A stretch of DNA of 35,005 nt, taken from Kineosporia babensis (GTDB lineage Bacteria; Actinomycetota; Actinomycetes; Actinomycetales; Kineosporiaceae). Every line of letters begins with the position of its first letter. Position 1 is the first letter of the stretch. Shown here piece after piece: positions 12,065 to 19,550 of this stretch. The DNA lies in contig NZ_JAJOMB010000041.1 of the NCBI RefSeq assembly GCF_021129305.1, forward strand, positions 1 to 35,005, given 5' to 3'. The notes beneath the pieces are model-generated. The model did no database searches, was not told the DNA's origin, and saw only the letters and a list, made by a program, of their open reading frames with translations. A program made the translations under genes and the position numbers.

Positions 12065-13294
12065 GTGAGTCCGGAGAAGGAAGACCGACCGGCGGGCACG
12101 TCAGCACCGAAAACGGGTGGGGGAGCATCTCCGATGACGACCGATGCATCGCCTAGCGTCTCCGGCGGGGGCGGCAACAAGCCCTCGTCCTCCGGAGGTC
12201 CGGCGAAGGGACGACCGGCCGGCAACGGCGGTCCCGCGCGTCCGGGCAACAACGCTCCCTCCGGCTCGGCTCCGGCCGGCCCGCCTGCTCGCCCCGCGGC
12301 GAACGGTGGAGCCCCGGCCCGCCCCGGCCAGGCTCCGGCCCAGCCCCCGCGCAACAACCAGCCCGGCAGCAAGCCGGCCGGTAACGGCGCCCCGGCCCGC
12401 CCGGCGGCTGCTTCCTCGGGTGCCAACGCCCCCGCGGTGAAGCGCACCCCCGGTGCTCCGTCCGGCCCCGGCGCTCGCCCCTCCAGCAGCGGCGACGCCA
12501 CCCGCCCGGTGCCCCCGGGCAGCAAGCCGGCCGCCAAGCCCAGCAGCAGCCCGGCCGAGTCGGCCGCCGCCCGCGCAGTGGCCAACGGTGGCAGCAACGC
12601 CCGCTCCAACGTCCCCAACCGCCCGGGCACCAGCAACAACGGTCAGGGCAGCCAGGGCGACAGCACCAAGAAGGCAGCAGCCGCCGCTCCGGCCGGCCTG
12701 CGCCCCCAGGCAGCTCCTGCCGGTTCCCCGGCGCCCTCCGCGGCCCGCCCCACCGGCAACAGCCCGCGCCCGTCCTCCGCGCCCCGCCCGATGACGCAGC
12801 CGCGTCCCTCCGGTGGCGAGAACTGGTCCGAGCAGGGCAGCCCCAACGGCCGTCCCGAGCAGGGCGGCGGCGGTGGCAGCTACCAGACCGCCACCGACGA
12901 GCGCGCTGGCGCCGAGGCCGACGCCCCCCGGGTGGCGCGCCTCACACTGGCCAGCATCGACGTCTGGTCGGCCCTGAAGATCTCGTTCCTGCTCTCTGTC
13001 GCCTCGGCGATCGCCCTGGTGATCGCCGTCTCGGTGCTCTGGCTCGTGCTCAGCGCGATGGGCGTGTTCGACTCGCTCAACGAGATGCTGAACACACTCG
13101 GCCTGGACCAGTCCGGCGAGAGCAGCTTCGACATCTACAACTACGTGGGCTTCACCAAGGTCCTGTCGATCAGCATCGTGCTCGGTGCGGTCAACGCGCT
13201 CATCATGACCGCGCTGTCCACCGTGGGCGTGCTGCTCTACAACCTCAGCTCCGGTCTGGTCGGCGGCGTGCGGGTCACGCTCTCCGACGACTGA
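12065..13294 (+). CDS. DUF3566 transmembrane protein with long disordered N-terminus
   Basis: The 409-aa product starts with roughly 290 residues rich in Pro, Ala, Gly, Asn and Ser, then ends in a DUF3566 domain beginning near ARVARLTLASIDVWSALKISFLL. Two hydrophobic segments follow (ISFLLSVASAIALVIAVSVLWLVL and TKVLSISIVLGAVNALIMTALSTVGVLLYNLSSGLVGG). DUF3566 proteins stand directly after gyrA in most actinomycetes; their role is unknown. The N-terminal tail is unusually long here and presumably cytoplasmic and unstructured. GTG 12065 has GGAGG at 12054-12058. The gene is followed by its own hairpin. Confidence 0.92.
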   Translation: MSPEKEDRPAGTSAPKTGGGASPMTTDASPSVSGGGGNKPSSSGGPAKGRPAGNGGPARPGNNAPSGSAPAGPPARPAANGGAPARPGQAPAQPPRNNQPGSKPAGNGAPARPAAASSGANAPAVKRTPGAPSGPGARPSSSGDATRPVPPGSKPAAKPSSSPAESAAARAVANGGSNARSNVPNRPGTSNNGQGSQGDSTKKAAAAAPAGLRPQAAPAGSPAPSAARPTGNSPRPSSAPRPMTQPRPSGGENWSEQGSPNGRPEQGGGGGSYQTATDERAGAEADAPRVARLTLASIDVWSALKISFLLSVASAIALVIAVSVLWLVLSAMGVFDSLNEMLNTLGLDQSGESSFDIYNYVGFTKVLSISIVLGAVNALIMTALSTVGVLLYNLSSGLVGGVRVTLSDD

Positions 13295-13304
13295 GAACCC
13301 GCCG

Positions 13305-13334
13305 CTGGACCCGGTTTGGGATGACCGGGTCCAG
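13305..13334 (+). terminator. Hairpin terminator after DUF3566 gene
   Basis: CTGGACCCGGT (13305-13315) and ACCGGGTCCAG (13324-13334) are perfect complements around an 8-nt loop, 10 bp after the stop codon and ~50 bp before tRNA-Ile. Confidence 0.8.
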
Positions 13335-13384
13335 TGCGGTAATCTCTACGAGCGGTCGTCACCACGGGTGGCGGTTTAGCTCCC

Positions 13385-13458
13385 GGGCCTATAGCTCAGT
13401 CGGTTAGAGCGCTTCCCTGATAAGGAAGAGGTCAGTGGTTCAAGTCCACTTAGGCCCA
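13385..13458 (+). tRNA. tRNA-Ile (anticodon GAT)
   Basis: A 74-nt cloverleaf is complete. The acceptor GGGCCTA (13385-13391) pairs with TAGGCCC (13451-13457). The anticodon stem CTTCC/GGAAG encloses loop CTGATAA with anticodon GAT at 13419-13421, and the T-arm reads GGTTCAAGTCC. The discriminator is A at 13458 and CCA is not encoded. tRNA-Ile(GAT) is the usual tRNA after gyrA-DUF3566 in actinomycetes, normally followed closely by tRNA-Ala; here the tRNA-Ala is 12 kb further on. Confidence 0.97.
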
Positions 13459-13464
13459 CCGGAA

Positions 13465-13500
13465 AAGCCCCAGCTCAGACACACCGTCTGGCTGGGGCTT
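13465..13500 (+). terminator. Terminator of tRNA-Ile
   Basis: AAGCCCCAGC (13465-13474) pairs with GCTGGGGCTT (13491-13500). Inside it CAGAC and GTCTG extend the stem past one bulged T. It begins 7 nt after the tRNA and is followed by CTTGGTTTGG, a loose T-rich tail. Confidence 0.85.
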
Positions 13501-13589
13501 CTTGGTTTGGCCCTAGAGCTGGCCCTACAAAAGCCCTAGTTTTTCGGTGACCACCAGGCTGCCCGGGCCTCGGCTGAAACTGTAGGAGG

Positions 13590-14438
13590 TCAGGACCGGG
13601 CGAACTCCTGCAGGCCGAGAACTCGCAGCAGGTCCAGCCGGTCGCGGGTCTCCTCGTCGGCAGGGGTGAGCACGAGCAGTTTCTGGGCGTGGTCCGGTTG
13701 CTCGAGGGTTTCGCAGTCCATCACCAGGTCGCCCACGCGAGCGTGCATGATCGTCTTACGGTCGGCTCGTCGCACCGCTACTTCGTGCTCGACCCACAGC
13801 CGGGCGAATTCTGGGCTTCGGGCTTGGAGCAGCTTGATCAGGCCGGTCACCTCGGGGTCGGACGAGCGCCGGCCGGCCACCACGCGCAGGTCGGCCACCA
13901 GTTCGCGGGATCGGTGGTTGCGGTCGGCCGGGGGATGTGTGGCCCGGGTGTCGGGGTCGGTGAACCAGCGGAAGCAGAGGTAACGCCGATTGCCGGTCTG
14001 ATCGGTGTGTTCGCCCATCAGCAGGACCGACGCATGATTCTGGGCCAGCACTTCGCCAAGGTCGGACAGCACCAGCGCCGGAGTGTCGCCAAGGAGGTCC
14101 AGCATGCGCAGCAGTCCGGCCCGGGGTTGCTTGGAGACGCCGGTCGAGGGTGCGGGCTGGTGGCCGGCCAGGTGGAAGAGGTGGTCGCGCTCGTCGTCGG
14201 TCAGGCGCAGGGCTCGAGCCAGGGCGGTGAGCAACTGGGTGGAGGGTTGACTGCTGCGGGCCTGTTCGAGGCGCACCACGTAGTCCACCGACATACCGGC
14301 GAGCATGGCCACCTCCTCGCGGCGCAGGCCGGAGATACGTCGGCGCGGTCCGTCGGCCAGGCCCACCTCAGCAGGCCGGATGGCTTCGCGACGGCGGCGG
14401 AGGAAATCGGCCAACTGCTCACGCTGCATGCTCTCCAT
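13590..14438 (-). CDS. XRE-type regulator with MmyB-like ligand domain
   Basis: The ~282-aa protein has an N-terminal helix-turn-helix: RRRISGLRREEVAMLAGMSVDYVVRLEQARSSQPSTQLLTALARAL. A C-terminal sensory domain follows, of the MmyB-like type common in actinomycetes (DLGEVLAQNHASVLLMG..., ELVADLRVVAGRRSSDPEVTGLIKLLQARSPEFARLW). Such regulators usually repress a neighbouring, divergently transcribed oxidoreductase gene, and here an aldo/keto reductase starts 118 bp away on the other strand. ATG 14438 or ATG 14429 could be the start; the open frame upstream of these crosses the shared promoter region and is not used. The ligand is unknown. Confidence 0.87.
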   Translation of the reverse strand: MESMQREQLADFLRRRREAIRPAEVGLADGPRRRISGLRREEVAMLAGMSVDYVVRLEQARSSQPSTQLLTALARALRLTDDERDHLFHLAGHQPAPSTGVSKQPRAGLLRMLDLLGDTPALVLSDLGEVLAQNHASVLLMGEHTDQTGNRRYLCFRWFTDPDTRATHPPADRNHRSRELVADLRVVAGRRSSDPEVTGLIKLLQARSPEFARLWVEHEVAVRRADRKTIMHARVGDLVMDCETLEQPDHAQKLLVLTPADEETRDRLDLLRVLGLQEFARS

Positions 14439-14556
14439 CCTGCGCCTGACCTGCTTGGTTTGCCAGGGAGCGGCTCTCCCACGATGAGTGCTCCTCTCCC
14501 CTCCGGGCCGTCGCGGGGCCAGAGTTTTGGCTAACCCCAAGATGAGGAGCAGAGGG

Positions 14557-15543
14557 ATGCAGACACGCAGCCTGGGTAAGAACGTGGTCTCCGAGCTCGG
14601 ACTCGGCGCGATGGGGATGTCCGGTGCTTACGGTGAGGCCGATCGCGCCGAGAGCATTGCGACGGTGCACGCCGCCTTGGACGCCGGGGTAACGCTGATC
14701 GACACCGGGGACTTCTACGGGGCTGGGCACAACGAGATGCTCCTGGCCGAAGCCCTGAAAGGCCGTCCGCGCGACAGCTACCAGCTGAGCGTGAAGTTCG
14801 GAATGCTGCTTACCCCCAACGGTTATGCGGGGCACGACGCTCGGCCAGAGGCGGTCAAGAACTTCGTCACCTACTCGCTGGCTCGGCTAGGTACGGACTA
14901 CATCGACGTCTACCGTCCCGGCCGGCTCGACCCCGCAGTTCCGGTGGAGGAGACGGTGGGCGCGATCAAAGAGCTCGTGGAGGCGGGGTACGTGCGCCAC
15001 CTGGGGCTTTCGGAGGTGAACGCAGAGACGATTCGCCGGGCTCACGCCGTCCATCCGGTCTCTGACCTGCAGATCGAGTACTCGCTGATCTCGCGGGCGG
15101 TGGAGACCGAGGTGCTGCCGACACTGTGCGAACTGGGCATCGGGATGACCGCGTACGGCGTGCTCAGCCGAGGCCTGATCTCCGGGCATTGGGCCGCTGA
15201 CCAGCAGAAACCCGGAGACGCCCGGCCCCTGATGCAGCCCCGGTTCGCGGCCGGGAACGTCGAGCACAACCTGACGCTGGTCGAGGCGCTGCGCGAGGTG
15301 GCCGAGGCCAAGGGCTGCACGGTTGCCCAGTTGGCGATCGCCTGGGTGGCCGCTCAGGGCGAGAACATCGTGCCGCTGGTCGGCGCTCGCACCCGCACGC
15401 GGCTGGCCGAGGCGCTGCCCGCGGCCGAACTGGAACTGACGGCCGACGACCTGGCCACGATCGAAAAGGCGGTACCGAAGGGCTCGGCGAAGGGTGACCG
15501 GTACCCGGCTCAGTTCATGTCCGCCTTGGGAGTCGGCAACTAA
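14557..15543 (+). CDS. Aldo/keto reductase
   Basis: The 328-aa enzyme is an NADPH-dependent (beta/alpha)8-barrel carbonyl reductase. The N-terminus MQTRSLGKNVVSELGLGAMGMSGAYG is typical of the YakC/AKR13-like group. Catalytic Asp49, Tyr54 (LIDTGDFYG) and Lys80 (LSVKFG) are present. The usual His position reads YRPGRLDP, so His is replaced by Gly122; related members often have Ala there. The substrate cannot be predicted. ATG 14557 follows GAGGAGCAGAGGG. It is divergent from the XRE regulator, which probably controls it. Its stop overlaps the stop of the convergent small gene by 3 bp. Confidence 0.92.
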   Translation: MQTRSLGKNVVSELGLGAMGMSGAYGEADRAESIATVHAALDAGVTLIDTGDFYGAGHNEMLLAEALKGRPRDSYQLSVKFGMLLTPNGYAGHDARPEAVKNFVTYSLARLGTDYIDVYRPGRLDPAVPVEETVGAIKELVEAGYVRHLGLSEVNAETIRRAHAVHPVSDLQIEYSLISRAVETEVLPTLCELGIGMTAYGVLSRGLISGHWAADQQKPGDARPLMQPRFAAGNVEHNLTLVEALREVAEAKGCTVAQLAIAWVAAQGENIVPLVGARTRTRLAEALPAAELELTADDLATIEKAVPKGSAKGDRYPAQFMSALGVGN

Positions 15544-15857
15544 CGCTGGCGAAGATCCCAGCGGGTACCGGTTTTCCGCCGGGCAAGGAACTCGGCGAGG
15601 GACACGTCCGGCACCTTGCGCCAGGTCTTTGAACGGCGGGTGACCAGGCGGATCTCCACGACCTCGGCCTGTTCCGGATCGCGGGCCGGGGCCAGCAGCA
15701 CGGCTCCGGCCCGACGGTTAGCTCGGTTGACCAGGCGTTTGCGCAGCCGCACGGCCCGACGGGACCGGTTGCTCTCGCCGTAGACGTTGCGGCCGTCGCG
15801 GGCCAGACTCAGCGCCTTCTTCTGCTGCGGAGTCTGGCTGCGCTCGCGCTTGGGCAC
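15540..15857 (-). CDS. Small basic conserved actinomycete protein, function unknown
   Basis: The 105-aa frame starts at GTG with VPKRERSQTPQQKKALSLARDGRNVYGESNRSRRAVRLRKRLVNRANRRAG and continues with AEVVEIRLVTRRSKTWRKVPDVSLAEFLARRKTGTRWD. It is very rich in Arg and Lys in the first half. I recall similar short basic proteins in other actinomycetes but know no function for them. The frame remains open far upstream into the VOC gene's antisense; the GTG at 15857 is chosen because the recognisable sequence begins there. There is no strong ribosome site. It converges on the aldo/keto reductase gene. Confidence 0.7.
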   Translation of the reverse strand: MPKRERSQTPQQKKALSLARDGRNVYGESNRSRRAVRLRKRLVNRANRRAGAVLLAPARDPEQAEVVEIRLVTRRSKTWRKVPDVSLAEFLARRKTGTRWDLRQR

Positions 15858-15921
15858 GAGTCGATTGTTCAAGAACCGGGCGGTTTCTGCAGCAATTTTT
15901 GTCCGGCAACCACTGATGAGG

Positions 15922-15996
15922 GACGGTGTGGGCGCCCGGTTTGCCCAGGTTCCCCAACGCTTTGGTGCGGTTTCGCGCCTGGGCGCCCACACCGTC
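15922..15996. repeat. 16-bp perfect inverted repeat between two minus-strand genes
   Basis: GACGGTGTGGGCGCCC (15922-15937) and GGGCGCCCACACCGTC (15981-15996) are exact inverted copies with a 43-bp spacer. They lie between the end of the VOC gene and the start of the small basic gene. The structure could end the VOC transcript, but the long spacer and lack of a T-run are unusual for a terminator; a small non-autonomous mobile repeat is another option. Confidence 0.7.
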
Positions 15997-16026
15997 TTAC
16001 ATTTGGTTTTACCCGCATGATCGAGC

Positions 16027-16404
16027 TCAGACGTTCTGGTAGAAGCGCAGCGCGTTGCCGTCGTGATCGAGGGCGGTGAACTCGAGGGTGCCCCAATCGG
16101 TGCGGTGCAGCGGCCCGTTCGGATGCCGGATTCCCGCCTGCTCGCAGCGTTCGTGCAGGTCAGCCGCATCATCAACGCGGATGCTGCACGAGGCGCGGCC
16201 GGCCAGATGCGGCTCACCGCCGGGCACGTCCGGCTGATTCGCCGCCCAGAGATGCAGTTCCACCTGGTCGCCGATCAGGATCGCCATGCCGGTTTCCTGG
16301 TAGCGACATTGGAAAGGCAGCTTGGACGTGTAGAACTGCACCGCCGCGGCGATGTCCAGGACGGGCAGGGAGGGGACCGCGCTGAGCATGGTCATGTCAC
16401 CCAC
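16027..16404 (-). CDS. VOC (glyoxalase/bleomycin-resistance fold) protein
   Basis: The ~125-aa single-domain protein shows the paired beta-alpha-beta-beta-beta modules of the vicinal oxygen chelate fold: SAVPSLPVLDIAAAVQFYTSKLPFQCRY, then ILIGDQVELHLWAA, and the second half SIRVDDAADLHERCEQAG ... TLEFTALDHDGNALRFYQ. Members include antibiotic-binding resistance proteins, dioxygenases and glyoxalases; the closest look is the bleomycin-resistance-like group with ...DHDGNALRFYQ at the end. GTG 16404, ATG 16395 or ATG 16389 may start it. It follows the M20 amidohydrolase by 15 bp on the same strand, so the two form an operon. Confidence 0.85.
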   Translation of the reverse strand: MGDMTMLSAVPSLPVLDIAAAVQFYTSKLPFQCRYQETGMAILIGDQVELHLWAANQPDVPGGEPHLAGRASCSIRVDDAADLHERCEQAGIRHPNGPLHRTDWGTLEFTALDHDGNALRFYQNV

Positions 16405-16419
16405 GGTAGCGCCGTCGCA

Positions 16420-17628
16420 TCAGAAAGCAGACGAGACGGCGCCCAGATAGCCCGCGAGCAATGCGAGGGCCACCTCCTGCACCACGTGATCGCCGGGCAG
16501 GAACGCCGGATCATGCAGCATCGGCCCGCTCATCTCAGGATTGCCCGCCGGAGAACCGGTTCCGACGAACTGCATCAGGATCGGCAGCTGAACACCGTAG
16601 TTGGCGAAGTCGTCGGAGCCGCAGGAGGCGAAAGATGCCGCCGGAAAACCGAAATCGTCCAGCCAGGCTCGCGTGCCGAACGCCAGGCGCTGATCGTTGA
16701 CCAAGGCCGGACTGCCCCGCCGGATCTCGTACTTCGCGGTGCAGCCGTGTGCTTCGGCGATGCTGGTGACCGTGCGGGCCAGGCGTTCGTGCAGCAGCGT
16801 GCGGTCGCTCGCCTGCATCACCCGGACCGTTCCGGCGCCGGTGGCCGTTCCTGGAATGACGTTCGTGGCGGCTGACCCCTGCAACTGCGTGATCGAGACG
16901 ACGGCCGCATGCAGCGGATTCACCGTGGAACGGGCGGCTTCCTGCAGAGCGAGCACGATCCGGCACAGCACCGGCACCGGATCGACGGCCAGATGCGGGT
17001 ACGCGCCGTGCCCGCCCTTGCCGGATACGACAATGTCGATCTCGTCCACCGAGGCGTTCACCGGGCCACCCTCACTGGCCACCTGACCTGCGGGAACCTG
17101 CGGTTGGACGTGTGCGGCGACGAGCGCTCGCAGTTCGTGGTCGATCAGGTGGTTGCCGGCCACGATGTCGCCCGCGCCGGTGGCCCCGGTCTCCTCGCGG
17201 GGTTGCAGGACACCGAGGAGTCCCAGCGGAAGGTCCAGTTCACGAGCAGAATTGAGGACGGCGAAGAGCGCGGCCAGGTGGACGTCGTGCCCGCAGGCGT
17301 GCATCGCCGGGCGGGTCGAGGCGTAAGGAGCGCCGCTGATCTCGGTGATCGGCAAGGCATCCAGCTCCGCGCGTAGCCCGATCGAGGGGCCGGGCGGACC
17401 GAAGCGGACAAGTCGGCCGGTGTCCGCGACCACCTCGGCGGGCGGGTTGCCCAGTGCGCGCAGGAAACGTTGCGAAGTCGGCTCCTCCAGACCGGAAATG
17501 TCCGGCTCGGCGTGAATCTCACGCCTCAGTGCGATAGCTGCCGGTAGAGACGCCTCGAGCTCGGCCCGCCACCGCCCGGCCAGATCGTCCCCAACCCCTT
17601 GATCACTCTTTGCGTCCATTGTTGCCAT
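16420..17628 (-). CDS. M20-family amidohydrolase (metallopeptidase)
   Basis: The 402-aa product resembles N-acyl-amino-acid or IAA-amino-acid amidohydrolases that cleave amide bonds with two metal ions. Family signatures in order are LRREIHAEPDISGLEEPTS, GLRAELDALPI, the metal-binding HACGHDVHLA, LQPREETGATGAGDIV, and the dimerisation-domain phrase VSGKGGHGAYPH. The C-terminal SCGSDDFANYG completes the site. ATG 17628 has GGAG five bases upstream; the longer open frame runs into the divergent promoter and is not used. It leads a two-gene operon with the VOC gene. The substrate is not predictable from sequence. Confidence 0.92.
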   Translation of the reverse strand: MATMDAKSDQGVGDDLAGRWRAELEASLPAAIALRREIHAEPDISGLEEPTSQRFLRALGNPPAEVVADTGRLVRFGPPGPSIGLRAELDALPITEISGAPYASTRPAMHACGHDVHLAALFAVLNSARELDLPLGLLGVLQPREETGATGAGDIVAGNHLIDHELRALVAAHVQPQVPAGQVASEGGPVNASVDEIDIVVSGKGGHGAYPHLAVDPVPVLCRIVLALQEAARSTVNPLHAAVVSITQLQGSAATNVIPGTATGAGTVRVMQASDRTLLHERLARTVTSIAEAHGCTAKYEIRRGSPALVNDQRLAFGTRAWLDDFGFPAASFASCGSDDFANYGVQLPILMQFVGTGSPAGNPEMSGPMLHDPAFLPGDHVVQEVALALLAGYLGAVSSAF

Positions 17629-17709
17629 CACTCCGTGATACAAGCGGATACGCACTGCCTCAACCGCAGAGGGCACAGCCCGTCCCAGGCAGACAAACCC
17701 GATCGGCCG

Positions 17710-17724
17710 CTGATCATCGATCAG
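17710..17724. promoter_or_regulatory. Palindrome in the divergent amidohydrolase/protease promoter region
   Basis: CTGATCATCGATCAG is a 6-bp-arm palindrome lying between the start of the amidohydrolase (17628) and the protease (17778). It is a possible operator for either gene. I see no matching regulator gene next to it. Confidence 0.35.
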
Positions 17725-17777
17725 GACGCTCCGTAATCTTGGGTAGCAGAACGTCAATCCAGGGATGGGACTTCATC

Positions 17778-19544
17778 GTGGGCGAACGGCACCTCAAGCT
17801 TGACCTGCCCACCAAGCTGATCATCACGGCCGTCGGGGCCGGGATCGTGCTCACATCGCTGCCGGGTAGTGCTGAGCAGAGTGATGCCTCGGCCGATCCC
17901 ACCTACAAAGCCCAGGTCGTGGGGGTGGACGACGCCGACGCCATCCCTGATCAGTACATCGTGGTGCTCAAGGCGCCGGCCACCGGCGAGGACAACGCCG
18001 CCCTGGAGAACGCGGTCGACCGCGCGGAGGACCACGGCGCGGATGTCACGCAGGAGTACGGCGAGGCGATCAACGGCTACGCCGCCACGATGAACGATGC
18101 CGAACTGGCCAAGGTCCGTACCGATCCCAACGTCGCCTACATCGCGGCCGACACGGTGGTCACCACCAGCGATACCCGCTCGGTGACTTCCTGGGGGCAG
18201 GACCGGATCGATCAGCGCTCGGGCCTGAACGGCAAGCTCAGCACCGCCACCGACGGCAGCGGCGTTACGGCCTACGTCATCGACACCGGAGTTCGGGCCA
18301 CCCACACCGACCTGGCCGGCCGGGTGAGCTCGGGCTACACGGCCATCACCGACGGCAACGGGACGGACGACTCCACCTGCGCCAGCGTGAGCAGGGGAAC
18401 CGGGCACGGAACGCATGTGGCCGGCACGATCGGGGGCACCAGGTACGGGGTCGCGCCTGGGGTGGACATCGTCTCGGTCCGGGTTCTGGGCTGCGACGGC
18501 AGCGGTACGTCGTCCGGAGTGCTCGCCGGGGTCAACTGGGTCACCGCGAACGCGGTCAAGCCGGCGGTGGCGAACCTGAGTCTGGGCGGCGAGGCCAATC
18601 AGCCGCTGGACAATGCCGTTTCCGCCTCGATCGCGTCCGGCATCACGTACGGCGTTGCCGCCGGCAACGACGCGGTCGATGCCTGCAACGTCTCCCCGGC
18701 CCGCGTACCCCAAGCCCTGACCGTCGCTGCGTCCACCAATGCGGACGTCAGCGCATCGTTCACGAACTACGGCTCTTGCGTGGACCTTTACGCACCGGGC
18801 CAAGCGATCACCTCCGACTGGTACACCAGCGACACCGACACAAACGTGCTCAGCGGAACGTCGATGGCCACACCGCATGTGGTGGGCGCCGCCGCGCTCT
18901 ACCTCGATGCCAACCCTGGCGCTTCCCCGGCCACGGTTGCCTCCTACCTACTCAGCCGGGCTACCCCCAACGCGATCAGCAATACCCCCAGTGGCACCCC
19001 GAACAAGCTCCTCTACACCGGCTCTGACATCCCGACGACGTCTACCCCCACTCCTACCCCGACCACAACGACGGCCGCGCCTACCCCGGCGCCGACCACC
19101 ACGTCCCCAAGCCCTACTCCGACGACCACAGCGCCAACCGTCGCCCCCACCACCCAGCCGACCACTACGGCCCCCAGCGAGCCCGCGGCGCCGACCACCC
19201 CCGTCCCCAGTTCCTCAACTCCTGCCGCATCCAAGCCCTCGACCCAGACGGTCAAGACCACCAGGGGCAAGCTGAGCCTGAAGACCAAGGTCGTGACGGT
19301 GACCAGCTACACCAGCAAGAGATCAGGTCGGCAGCGCGGCAGCCTTACCGGTCCGCGGGGTACCAACTTCGACCTCGCTCTGCAGAAGTGGAACGGCCGG
19401 CGCTGGGTGGAAGTGGCCGGCGGGAGCAAGGCCGGATCCACCGAAAGCGTGAGCTATAACGGCAAATCCGGCAAGTACCGCTGGCAGGTGGAGCGGATCA
19501 AGGGCAAGGGCAGCTACGCCCTTAAGGTCACCCGCCCCATCTGA
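17778..19544 (+). CDS. Secreted subtilisin-like serine protease (S8) with I9 propeptide
   Basis: The 588-aa preproprotein has these parts in order. A signal peptide has the hydrophobic core LIITAVGAGIVLTSLPGSA. An inhibitor-I9 propeptide (DQYIVVLKAP ... GYAATMNDAELAKVRTDPNVAYIAAD) covers roughly 55-125. The S8 catalytic domain has Asp169 (VIDTGV), His213 (GHGTHVAG), oxyanion Asn297 (AAGND) and Ser362 (LSGTSMATPHV). A Thr/Pro/Ser linker spans about 415-480, and a C-terminal beta-rich domain ends in GSYALKVTRPI. The domain plan fits aqualysin/proteinase-K-like exported proteases, and paired Cys residues suggest disulfides. GTG 17778 follows GGGATGGGA. An upstream open frame is ignored since it lacks a signal sequence. 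It is convergent with the radical-SAM gene, 6 bp apart. Confidence 0.94.
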   Translation: MGERHLKLDLPTKLIITAVGAGIVLTSLPGSAEQSDASADPTYKAQVVGVDDADAIPDQYIVVLKAPATGEDNAALENAVDRAEDHGADVTQEYGEAINGYAATMNDAELAKVRTDPNVAYIAADTVVTTSDTRSVTSWGQDRIDQRSGLNGKLSTATDGSGVTAYVIDTGVRATHTDLAGRVSSGYTAITDGNGTDDSTCASVSRGTGHGTHVAGTIGGTRYGVAPGVDIVSVRVLGCDGSGTSSGVLAGVNWVTANAVKPAVANLSLGGEANQPLDNAVSASIASGITYGVAAGNDAVDACNVSPARVPQALTVAASTNADVSASFTNYGSCVDLYAPGQAITSDWYTSDTDTNVLSGTSMATPHVVGAAALYLDANPGASPATVASYLLSRATPNAISNTPSGTPNKLLYTGSDIPTTSTPTPTPTTTTAAPTPAPTTTSPSPTPTTTAPTVAPTTQPTTTAPSEPAAPTTPVPSSSTPAASKPSTQTVKTTRGKLSLKTKVVTVTSYTSKRSGRQRGSLTGPRGTNFDLALQKWNGRRWVEVAGGSKAGSTESVSYNGKSGKYRWQVERIKGKGSYALKVTRPI

Positions 19545-19550
19545 CCGTGC

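Noticed and set aside
13503..13540. GCCCTA repeats after tRNA-Ile as an attachment site
   Set aside because: Short repeats only, with no duplication of tRNA-Ile sequence elsewhere in the window.
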